Source: Lithobates sylvaticus (lineage: Eukaryota > Chordata > Amphibia > Anura > Ranidae). From it: 64,000 nt of DNA. A model generated the notes under the pieces. The model was not told the DNA's origin and did not search any database. It saw only the letters and a list, made by a program, of their open reading frames with translations. The position numbers and the translations under genes are program-made. Where the stretch lies: assembly GCA_028564925.1 (NCBI GenBank), contig CM053030.1, positions 509,202-573,201 of the forward strand, written 5' to 3'. Of the stretch, positions 50,116-59,027 are shown one piece after another (position 1 is the first letter of the stretch; each line of letters opens with the position of its first letter).

Positions 50116-50783
50116 GCGTCAACTGAGAGATTGAAGAATACTTCCATACAATACCAGTCTCTTTCAGCTGACCCGGCGGTACTGTAGGTATAGTGATCCG
50201 GGTTGCGTCCAGGCTCCTCCAGCGATACCAGCCTTGCGCACGGTCTTCTCCTGGAAGAGTCCTCCCCTGGGTCCTTCATCTTCTGGGCCTCTCCCTTCAG
50301 ATGAGACGGCACCGGACCTTCCCTGGATCAATAGGCTCCAAGATCTGCTCGGGCCTATCCTCTCAGTTGGGTTGCCTCGGGTCAGCCGGCCCCGAGACAC
50401 AGGATACATAGCTCCGCACCCCAGGCCAGGAGGGCCATGGCGTCTGGGTCAGCAGGGACCCCGGAAACAAAGCTAACGAAAAAGCCCCCGCCACATGGCG
50501 GCGGTACCTTAAGTGCCAACCCCCAGAATTCACAGCAGGAAAACACTCCCACTGGGCTGGTTCCGAGCAATAGGTGGCATTCAATGCATCCAGCTAAGCT
50601 GCGTTTCTACTCTTTCCGGCGGTGACAGCGACACCTGTGGTCAAGGAGAACCCAGTGCAACCCAACTGGACTGGTACAGAAACCAGAAATTTGGAGAAAT
50701 TTGCCTGAAGCCCAACTGTGGCCTCAGGCAACTTAATTTTGAAAAATAATAGCGCCTGCTGGTCAGGAGCCAGCGCTACATAT

Positions 50784-50884
50784 AAAATACACCTATGATA
50801 AAAATTATAGACCCTTCATTTCTTTGTAAGTGGGCAAAACCTACACAATCTTCAGGGGAGCAAATCATTATATTTTCCCCTCTG
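50784..50884. repeat. Tc1-like element, outer part of right arm
   Basis: GATAAAAATTATAGACCC, CTTTGTAAGTGGGCAAAAC and CTACACAATCTTCAGGGGAG are the reverse complement of the left arm near 45,118-45,210. This piece completes the Tc1-like element after the inserted 1.85 kb. Confidence 0.9.
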
Positions 50885-50989
50885 TATACGATGAGGACCT
50901 TCACAGACACACCTGGGCTACGTCATTCTATTTTCAGAGGTGTCATTTACCAAAAGGCATAACATTTGTTGTACATTTCTCCATTGGTA

Positions 50990-51197
50990 CCCTGTTTCCC
51001 CGAAAATAAGACCTATTTTGTCGGTGATGGCTGCAATATAAGCCCTACCCCCCAAATAAACTCCTACCCTGTTTCCCCAAAAATAAACCCTACCCTGAAA
51101 ATAAGACCTACAAGGACTTTAACTAGGGCTTATTTTAGGGCTTATATTGCAGCCATCACCGACAATCACGCTAGGTCTTATTTTCGGGGAAACAGGG
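50990..51197. mobile_element. Foldback MITE, TA target
   Basis: The ends are CCCTGTTTCCCCGAAAATAA and its reverse complement, next to TA on both sides (50,988 and 51,198). The inverted arms extend inward through AAGACCTA and GGCTGCAATATAAGCCCTA. An extra internal copy of CCCTGTTTCCCC sits near 51,067, so the left side holds two end-like segments. It has no coding capacity. The ends and TA target suggest the Tc1/mariner supergroup, but I cannot name the family. Confidence 0.8.
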
Positions 51198-51199
51198 TA

Positions 51200-51640
51200 C
51201 CAAGCCAGTCATTCGAAGTAACTGGGCTCAGCTCTCAGAGGCCTCATGGGTGTACATCATCTATTCCAGGTTCTTTATGCACATTTATTTTGTCTTATTT
51301 ATTCTGGATCATATCAGTGTTCAGCTATGATGGTGCATTTGAGGTTGTGTCAGTTCCATCCCCATATCATCAGCCTGGCCATGTTCCTTTGTATACATCG
51401 AGCCAAGGAAGAGATTTCATGTGTGCTTTCTCTTTGCTCTCGGTAATCAATGCAAACCTTTAATTCTTATTGTTTGTAGATTTACAGATATTTTAGTTTT
51501 TCATCCATTACCACCCATGAGCCTTTGGTAGATAGAACTGACCACATTGTCTGCATGGCAGATAGGAGTTTGGGTGTTATATATATACGGCCTCTAAGGT
51601 TCTCTATGGTTTCTTGCCTAATTTTATGTCTTCTTCACAG
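51200..51640. other. Intron 3' part before the last asb10 exon
   Basis: No gene or clear repeat unit is recognised. A pyrimidine-rich stretch with ATTTTATGTCTTCTTCACAG at the right end serves as the acceptor for the last exon. A 165-codon plus-strand frame overlaps this stretch but resembles no family. Confidence 0.5.
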
Positions 51641-51826
51641 AAACATCTCCAATTCTTCCAGTCGGTCTTCTCGCTGTCCCACAGTCCGCGTTCTCTTCAG
51701 CATCTCTGTCGCTGTGCTCTGCGCTCACACCTGGAGGGCCGGATGCCTCAGGTTCTGCCCAAGCTGCCTTTACCTCCTCCGCTCCTGCAGTTCCTACAGC
51801 TTCGCTTCGAGGACATCCTGTACTGA
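51641..51826 (+). CDS. asb10: asb10 last exon with SOCS box
   Basis: Phase-0 exon with acceptor TTCTTCACAG, encoding 61 residues and a TGA stop. It begins KHLQFFQSVFSLSHSPRSLQ and ends LLQFLQLRFEDILY. The SOCS box is clear: an Elongin-C-binding BC box, SLQHLCRCAL, fits (S/T)LxxxCxxx(I/V/L), and the Cul5 box carries LPKLPLPPPLL with an LPLP core. The segment CALRSHLEG...LP.LPLPP...LQL.FE..LY is the signature end of vertebrate ASB10 as I recall it, which separates it from ASB16 and ASB18. The short 3' UTR runs straight into a minisatellite. Confidence 0.95.
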   Translation, partial: KHLQFFQSVFSLSHSPRSLQHLCRCALRSHLEGRMPQVLPKLPLPPPLLQFLQLRFEDILY

Positions 51827-51948
51827 GATATCTGACAGCCTCATTATGCCGGTGTCATCTCACTGCTGCGTCAGATGGTCGCTGTACACCATGGACAAGT
51901 CTCGTGTCACCTGTCTTCATCAGCTCCTTCATTGCCTGAGAGACTCTG

Positions 51949-54900
51949 TGTGTCCTACCATGACCAAACTCTCATAGTGGGTGTGTCCTACCATGACCTA
52001 ACTCTCATAGTGGGTGTGTCCTACCATGACCTAACTCTCATAGTGGGTGTGATCTATGGGTGGCCATTGTGGTGGGTGTGTCCTACCATGACCTAACTCT
52101 CATAGTGGGTGTGTCCTACCATGACCAAACTCTCATAGTGGGTGTGTCCTACCATGACCAAACTCTCATAGTGGGTGTGTCCTACCATGACCTAACTCTC
52201 ATAGTGGGTGTGTCCTACCATGACCTAACTCTCATAGTGGGTGTGATCTATGGGTGGCCATTGTGGTGGGTGTGTCCTACCATGACCTAACTCTCATAGT
52301 GGGTGTGTCCTACCATGACCAAACTCTCATAGTGGGTGTGTCCTACCATGACCAAACTCTCATAGTGGGTGTGTCCTACCATGACCTAACTCTCATAGTG
52401 GGTGTGTCCTACCATGACCAAACTCTCATAGTGGGTGTGTCCTACCATGACCTAACTCTCATAGTGGGTGTGTCCTACCATGACCAAACTCTCATAGTGG
52501 GTGTGTCCTACCATGACCTAACTCTCATAGTGGGTGTGTCCTACCATGACCAAACTCTCATAGTGGGTGTGTCCTACCATGACCAAACTCTCATAGTGGG
52601 TGTGTCCTACCATGACCTAACTCTCATAGTGGGTGTGATCTATGGGTGGCCATTGTGGTGGGTGTGTCCTACCATGACCTAACTCTCATAGTGGGTGTGA
52701 TCTATGGGTGGCCATTGTGGTGGGTGTGTCCTACCATGACCTAACTCTCATAGTGGGTGTGATCTATGGGTGGCCATTGTGGTGGGTGTGTCCTACCATG
52801 ACCTAACTCTCATAGTGGGTGTGATCTATGGGTGGCCATTGTGGTGGGTGTGTCCTACCATGACCAAACTCTCATAGTGGGTGTGATCTATGGGTGGCCA
52901 TTGTGGTGGGTGTGTCCTACCATGACCTAACTCTCATAGTGGGTGTGATCTATGGGTGGCCATTGTGGTGGGTGTGTCCTACCATGACCTAACTCTCATA
53001 GTGGGTGTGATCTATGGGTGGCCATTGTGGTAGGTGTGTCCTACCATGACCTAACTCTCATAGTGGGTGTGATCTATGGGTGGCCATTGTGGTGGGTGTG
53101 TCCTATCATAACCTAACTCTCCATGCAACCATTAACACATAGGTGGCCTTCATGATGGGTGTGTTCTATGGAAGGTCATCATGGTGGGTGTGTCCTACCA
53201 TGACCTAACTCACATAGTGGGTGTGATCTATGGGTGGCCATTGTGGTGGGTGTGTCCTACCATGACCTAACTCTCATAGTGGGTGTGATCTATGGGCGGC
53301 CATTGTGGTGGGTGTGTCCTACCATCACCTAACTCTCATAGTGGGTGTGATCTATGGGTGGCCATTGTGGTAGGTGTGTCCTACCATGACCTAACTCTCA
53401 TAGTGGGTGTGATCTATGGGTGGCCATTGTGGTAGGTGTGCCCTACCATGACCAAACTCTCATAGTGGGTGTGATCTATGGGTGGCCATTGTGGTAGGTG
53501 TGTCCTACCATGACCTAACTCTCATAGTGGGTGTGATCTATGGGCGGCCATTGTGGTGGGTGTGTCCTACCATGACCTAACTCTCATAGTGGGTGTGATC
53601 TATGGGTGGCCATTGTGGTAGGTGTGTCCTACCATGACCTAACTCTCATAGTGGGTGTGATCTATGGGTGGCCATTGTGGTAGGTGTGTCCTACCATGAC
53701 CAAACTCTCATAGTGGGTGTGATCTATGGGTGGCCATTGTGGTAGGTGTGTCCTACCATGACCTAACTCTCATAGTGGGTGTGATCTATGGGTGGCCATT
53801 GTGGTAGGTGTGTCCTACCATGACCAAACTCTCATAGTGGGTGTGATCTATGGGTGGCCATTGTGGTAGGTGTGTCCTACCATGACCTAACTCTCATAGT
53901 GGGTGTGATCTATGGGTGGCCATTGTGGTGGGTGTGTCCTACCATGACCAAACTCTCATAGTGGGTGTGATCTATGGGTGGCCATTGTGGTGGGTGTGTC
54001 CTACCATGACCTAACTCTCATAGTGGGTGTGATCTATGGGTGGCCATTGTGGTAGGTGTGTCCTACCATGACCTAACTCTCATAGTGGGTGTGATCTATG
54101 GGTGGCCATTGTGGTGGGTGTGTCCTACCATGACCTAACTCTCATAGTGGGTGTGATCTATGGGTGGCCATTGTTGTGGGTGTGTCCTACCATGACCTAA
54201 CTCTCATAGTGGGTGTGATCTATGGGTGGCCATTGTGGTAGGTGTGTCCTACCATGACCTAACTCTCATAGTGGGTGTGATCTATGGGTGGCCATTGTGG
54301 TGGGTGTGTCCTATCATAACCTAACTCTCCATGCAACCATTAACACATAGGTGGCCTTCATGATGGGTGTGTTCTATGGAAGGTCATCATGGTGGGTGTG
54401 TCCTACCATGACCTAACTCACATAGTGGGTGTGATCTATGGGTGGCCATTGTGGTGGGTGTGTCCTACCATGACCTAACTCTCATAGTGGGTGTGATCTA
54501 TGGGCGGCCATTGTGGTGGGTGTGTCCTACCATGACCTAACTCTCATAGTGGGTGTGATCTATGGGTGGCCATTGTGGTAGGTGTGTCCTACCATGACCA
54601 AACTCTCATAGTGGGTGTGATCTATGGGTGGCCATTGTGGTGGGTGTGTCCTACCATGACCGAACTCTCATAGTGGGTGTGATCTATGGGTGGCCATTGT
54701 GGTGGGTGTGTCCTACCATGACCAAACTCTCATAGTGGGTGGGATCTATGGGTGGCCATTGTGGTGGGTGTGTCCTACCATGACCTAACTCACATAGTGG
54801 GTGTGATCTATGGGTGGCCATTGTGGTTGGTGTGTCCTACCATGACCTAACTCTCATAGTGGGTGTGATCTATGGGTGGCCATTGTGGTGGGTGTGTCCT

Positions 54901-56816
54901 ACCATGACCTAACTCTCATAGTGGGTGTGATCTATGGGTGGCCATTGTTGTGGGTGTGTCCTACCATGACCTAACTCTCATAGTGGGTGTGATCTATGGG
55001 TGGTCATTGTGGTGGGTGTGTCCTACCATGACCTAACTCTCATAGTGGGTGTGATCTATGGGTGGCCATTGTGGTGGGTGTGTCCTACCATGACCTAACT
55101 CTCATAGTGGGTGTGATCTATGGGTGGCCATTGTGGTGGGTGTGTCCTACCAAGACCTAACTCTCATAGTGGGTGTGATCTATGGGCGGCCATTGTGGTG
55201 GGTGTGTCCTACCATGACCTAACTCTCATAGTGGGTGTGATCTATGGGTGGCCATTGTGGTAGGTGTGTCCTACCATGACCTAACTCTCATAGTGGGTGT
55301 GATCTATGGGTGGCCATTGTGGTAGGTGTGCCCTACCATGACCAAACTCTCATAGTGGGTGTGATCTATGGGTGGCCATTGTGGTGGGTGTGTCCTACCA
55401 TGACCTAACTCTCATAGTGGGTGTGATCTATGGGTGGCCATTGTGGTGGGTGTGTCCTACCATGACCAAACTCTCATAGTGGGTGTGATCTATGGGTGGC
55501 CATTGTGGTGGGTGTGTCCTACCATGACCTAACTCTCATAGTGGGTGTGATCTATGGGCGGCCATTGTGGTGGGTGTGTCCTACCATGACCAAACTCTCA
55601 TAGTGGGTGTGATCTATGGGTGGCCATTGTGGTAGGTGTGTCCTACCATGACCAAACTCTCATAGTGGGTGTGATCTATGGGTGGCCATTGTGGTGGGTG
55701 TGTCCTACCATGACCTAACTCTCATAGTGGGTGTGATCTATGGGTGGCCATTGTGGTGGGTGTGTCCTACCATGACCAAACTCTCATAGTGGGTGTGATC
55801 TATGGGTGGCCATTGTGGTGGGTGTGTCCTACCATGACCTAACTCTCATAGTGGGTGTGATCTATGGGTGGCCATTGTGGTAGGTGTGTCCTACCATGAC
55901 CTAACTCTCATAGTGGGTGTGATCTATGGGTGGCCATTGTGGTGGGTGTGTCCTACCATGACCTAACTCTCATAGTGGGTGTGATCTATGGGTGGCCATT
56001 GTTGTGGGTGTGTCCTACCATGACCTAACTCTCATAGTGGGTGTGATCTATGGGTGGCCATTGTGGTGGGTGTGTCCTATCATAACCTAACTCTCCATGC
56101 AACCATTAACACATAGGTGGCCTTCATGATGGGTGTGTTCTATGGAAGGTCATCATGGTGGGTGTGTCCTACCATGACCTAACTCACATAGTGGGTGTGA
56201 TCTATGGGTGGCCATTGTGGTGGGTGTGTCCTACCATGACCTAACTCTCATAGTGGGTGTGATCTTTGGGTGGCCATTGTGGTAGGTGTGTCCTATCATA
56301 ATCTAACTCTCCATGCAACCATTAACACATAGGTGGCCTTCATGATGGGTGTGTTCTATGGCAGGGCATCATGGTGGGTGTGTCCTATCATAACCTAACT
56401 CTCCATGCTTATATTAACACATGGGTGGCCATTATGTGTCCTAAAGGCGGTCATAATGGTGGGTGTGATCTATGGGTGGCCATTGTGGTAGGTGTGTCCT
56501 ATCATAATCTAACTCTCCATGCAACCATTAACACATAGGTGGCCTTCATGATGGGTGTGTTCTATGGAAGGTCATCATGGTGGGTGTGTCCTATCATAAC
56601 CTAACTCTCCATGCTTACATTGACACATGGGTGGCCATCATAGTGGGTGTGTCCTAAAGGCGGTCATAATGGTGGGTGTGTCCTACCATGACCTAACTCT
56701 CATGGTGGGTGTGTCCTAACCTAACTCTCCATGTTTACATTAACATATGGTTGGCCATCATAGTGGGTGTGTCCTTTGGGCAATCATAATGGTGGGTGTG
56801 TTCTATCATAACCTAA
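51949..56816. repeat. Composite 33+29-bp minisatellite 3' of asb10
   Basis: Unit A (33 bp) is GTGGGTGTGTCCTACCATGA plus CCTAACTCTCATA. Unit B (29 bp) is GTGGGTGTGATCTATGGG plus TGGCCATTGTG. The first part has runs of A; from about 52,620 A and B alternate as a 62-bp dimer. A longer variant with CTCCATGCAACCATTAACAC and CCTTCATGATGGGTG recurs at about 53,100, 54,305, 56,080, 56,290 and 56,510, marking higher-order duplications. Runs of A stay open because 33 is a multiple of three; I do not regard them as coding. The array starts about 120 bp past the asb10 stop, so it may be in the 3' UTR. Confidence 0.96.
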
Positions 56817-57159
56817 TGGGTTTTTTTTCCGACGGATGTTGGCTCAAACTTGTCTTGCATGCACACGGTCACACAAAGTTGGTCGTAAATTTCCGAACGT
56901 CAAGAACGCGGTGACGTACAACACGTACAAGAGTCGAGAAAAATGAAGTTCAATAGCCAGTGCTGCTCTTCTGGTTGATTCCGAGCATGCGTGGCACTTT
57001 GTGCGTTGGAATTGTGTACACACGACCGGAATTTGTTGTCGGAAAATTTGAGAACCAGATCTCAAATTTGTGCGACGGAAATTCCGATGGAAACTGTCCG
57101 ATGGAGCCTACACACGATCGGAATTTCCGACAACAAGCTCCGATCGTGTGTACGGGGCA
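56817..57159. mobile_element. PIF/Harbinger-like MITE within the minisatellite
   Basis: The sequence between CATAACCTAA and TAACTCTCCATGC is foreign to the minisatellite, and the repeat resumes exactly where it stopped. The shared TAA at both borders (56,814-56,816 and 57,160-57,162) fits a 3-bp target duplication. The right end, read inward, is TGCCCCGTACACACGATCGG; the interior has several facing copies of GGAATTTCCGACAACAA-like motifs. A TWA duplication with such ends is typical of PIF/Harbinger. The left end (TGGGTTTTTTTTCCGACGG) is diverged. I recall similar repeats from ranid frogs. Confidence 0.75.
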
Positions 57160-58585
57160 TAACTCTCCATGCTTACACTAACTCATAGGGTGGTCCTCAT
57201 GGTGGGTGTGTCCTGTGGGTGGTCCTCATGGTGGGTGTGTCCTGTGGGTGGTCATCATGGTGGGTGTGTCCTGTGGGTGGTCATCATGGTGGTTGTCCTG
57301 TGGGTGGTCATCGTGGTGGTTGTCCTGTGGGTGGTCCTCATGGTGGGTGTGTCCTGTGGGTGGTCATCGTGGTGGGTGTGTCCTGTGGGTGGTCATCATG
57401 GTGGTTGTCCTGTGGGTGGTCATCGTGGTGGTTGTCCTGTGGGTGGTCCTCATGGTGGGTGTGTCCTGTGGGTGGTCCTCATGGTGGGTGTGTCCTGTGG
57501 GTGGTCATCATGGTGATTGTGTCCTATCATAAGTGAACTCTCCATGCTTACATGTGGGTGGCCACTGCGACAGAGTCCAGACACCCTGGTGGGTATTTTT
57601 GCCAAAAGCCGCTTCCCAAGTCCTGGAACACGAGACCAATGGATCTGGCTATAGTACCCCAAGAACCAGACAGCACCAGTCTTGGGGTACACCAGAAAAT
57701 GAACTGCTTTATTTTTAGAAACACACTGAATTTATACAGAAAATCATCAGATAAGGGCGACTCCAGTTATCTGAGACAAAGGTCACCTTAGACAGTAGAG
57801 CTAGTCCTATTATCATAACAATGACCACCTTAGACAGTCCGGTCCCCCATAGGACTAACTTATGGTGGATGTGTTCTATGGAAGTCAATATGGTGGGTGT
57901 GTCCTGTTGTGGTCATCATAGTGGGTGTATCCTGTGGGTGGTAATCATGGTGAGTGTGTCCTATCATAACCTAACTCTCTATAATTACACTAACACATGG
58001 GTGGCCATCATGGTGGGTGTGTCCTATGGGTGGCCATCATTGTGGGGGTGTCCTATGGGTGGCCATCATGGTGGGTGTGTCCTATGGCGGGTCATCATGG
58101 TGGGGGTGTCCTATGGAAGTCATTATGGTGGGTGTGTCCTGTTGTGGTCATCATAGTGGGTGTATCCTGTGGGTGGTAATCATGGTGAGTGTGTCCTATC
58201 ATAACCTAACTCTCTATAATTACACTAACACATGGGTGGCCATCGTGGTGGGTGTGTCCTATGGGTGGCCATCATTGTGGGGGTGTCCTATGGGTGGCCA
58301 TCATGGTGGGGGTGTCCTATGGGTGGCCATCATTGTGGGGGTGTCCTATGGCGGGTCATCATGGTGGGTGTGTCCTATGGGTGGTCATCATGGTGGGGGT
58401 GTCCTATGGGTGGCCATCATGGTGGGTGTGTCCTATGGCGGGTCATCATGGTGGGGGTGTCCTATGGAAGTCATTATGGTGGGTGTGTCCTGTTGTGGTC
58501 ATCATAGTGGGTGTATCCTGTGGGTGGTAATCATGGTGGGTGTGTCCTATCATAACCCAACTCTCCATGCTTACACTAACACATG
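57160..58585. repeat. Continuation of the composite minisatellite
   Basis: Units of about 29 bp (GTGGGTGTGTCCTGTGGG plus TGGTCATCATG, with CTC or ATC variants) continue the array after the MITE. A segment with CTAACTCTCTATAATTACAC occurs twice, near 57,972 and 58,206, within a larger duplication. Between about 57,560 and 57,860 the repeat is interrupted by unrelated sequence containing a hairpin at 57,654-57,690. Confidence 0.9.
57654..57690. repeat. Perfect 11-bp inverted repeat
   Basis: GTACCCCAAGA (57,654-57,664) pairs with TCTTGGGGTAC (57,680-57,690) across a 15-nt loop. It lies in the non-repeat spacer inside the minisatellite. It is probably part of an older interspersed element; no function can be read from it. 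Confidence 0.8.
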
Positions 58586-58946
58586 GGTGGCCAAAGGGTG
58601 GGCAGAAGGGGTGGCTGCTTTGTGGGCAAAAAGGTCAGAACCTGCCACCTAGTCCACAGCCTATGGGTGGCACACTGTGGCCTCTTCGCCTTGTCCTGGC
58701 ACCGGCAGCCATATTATATGGAGGATTGGCTGATGATTTCAGTCTTTGGCACTTGTAGGACAATTCTCCTGTCTATATATGAGAAGATGAAATAATAAAA
58801 ACGATGAAACTTTGAGTAAAGTGGCTTCACCATTCTTGATAATAATGAATGTCTGTCAGTTTGGTTGTACAGATCAGAAATACAAAGAACAGATTTGGGA
58901 TCCCCTAAAAATTGTCTGTGGTGCCGCTCAGATGTGAGCCGATCCA
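58586..58946. other. Spacer without a recognised gene
   Basis: Unique-looking sequence between the composite and G-rich arrays. An AATAAA hexamer lies at 58,794-58,799, on the plus strand about 7 kb past the asb10 stop. I have no evidence that it is used as a poly(A) signal. Confidence 0.5.
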
Positions 58947-59022
58947 ACTGTCCCGGATTTGGCGGGACTGTCCCTGATTTGAAGGGACTGTCCCAGTTTT
59001 GGAGGGACTGTTCCTGATTTAC
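58947..59022. repeat. Short degenerate tandem repeat, about 24 bp
   Basis: About three to four diverged units of GGGACTGTCCCTGATTTG-type sequence precede the G-rich array. The last unit runs into its first unit through GATTTACAGAGTGGGGACAG. Confidence 0.75.
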
Positions 59023-59027
59023 AGAGT

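Larger units (their letters stand above)
48930..50779. mobile_element. Unclassified DNA transposon inserted in the Tc1 arm
   Basis: The left end is GAAGCGCCGACCCC and the right end, read inward, is GTAGCGCTGGCTCC. The similarity of the two ends continues imperfectly for about 40 bp. ATAT flanks the element at 48,926-48,929 and 50,780-50,783, consistent with a roughly 4-bp target duplication; an adjoining C would make it 5 bp. Removing it rejoins the Tc1 right arm almost exactly. There is no transposase frame, so it is non-autonomous. It carries a 37-bp minisatellite and a nested hAT-like element. I cannot assign a superfamily. Confidence 0.8.
45118..50884 (-). mobile_element. Tc1-like transposon, internally expanded and split by an insertion
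   Basis: The outermost bases are CCGCGGGGAAAATAA on the left and, read inward from the right, CAGAGGGGAAAATATAA, each next to a TA (45,116 and 50,885). The long inverted arms match from 45,118 to about 45,311 on the left. On the right they match in two parts, 48,828-48,925 and 50,784-50,884, because a 1,850-bp element has inserted in the arm. An inner GTGAGTAAAATAAGTATTTG motif (45,288) is mirrored near 48,837. Between the arms lies a broken transposase gene, within which a 2.1-kb minisatellite has grown. Without the two expansions the element would be near the usual 1.6-1.8 kb. Confidence 0.93.

Noticed and set aside
50966-51463. 165-codon plus-strand frame before the last asb10 exon
   Set aside because: Its first third is the foldback MITE and the rest shows no domain or splice logic linking it to asb10.
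39186-51826. Assignment of the ankyrin-SOCS gene to asb16 or asb18
   Set aside because: The family shares the layout, but the ALLNHGAIRVWPG segment and the C-terminal CALRSHLEG...LQL.FE..LY pattern fit ASB10 best from memory; a database alignment would settle it.
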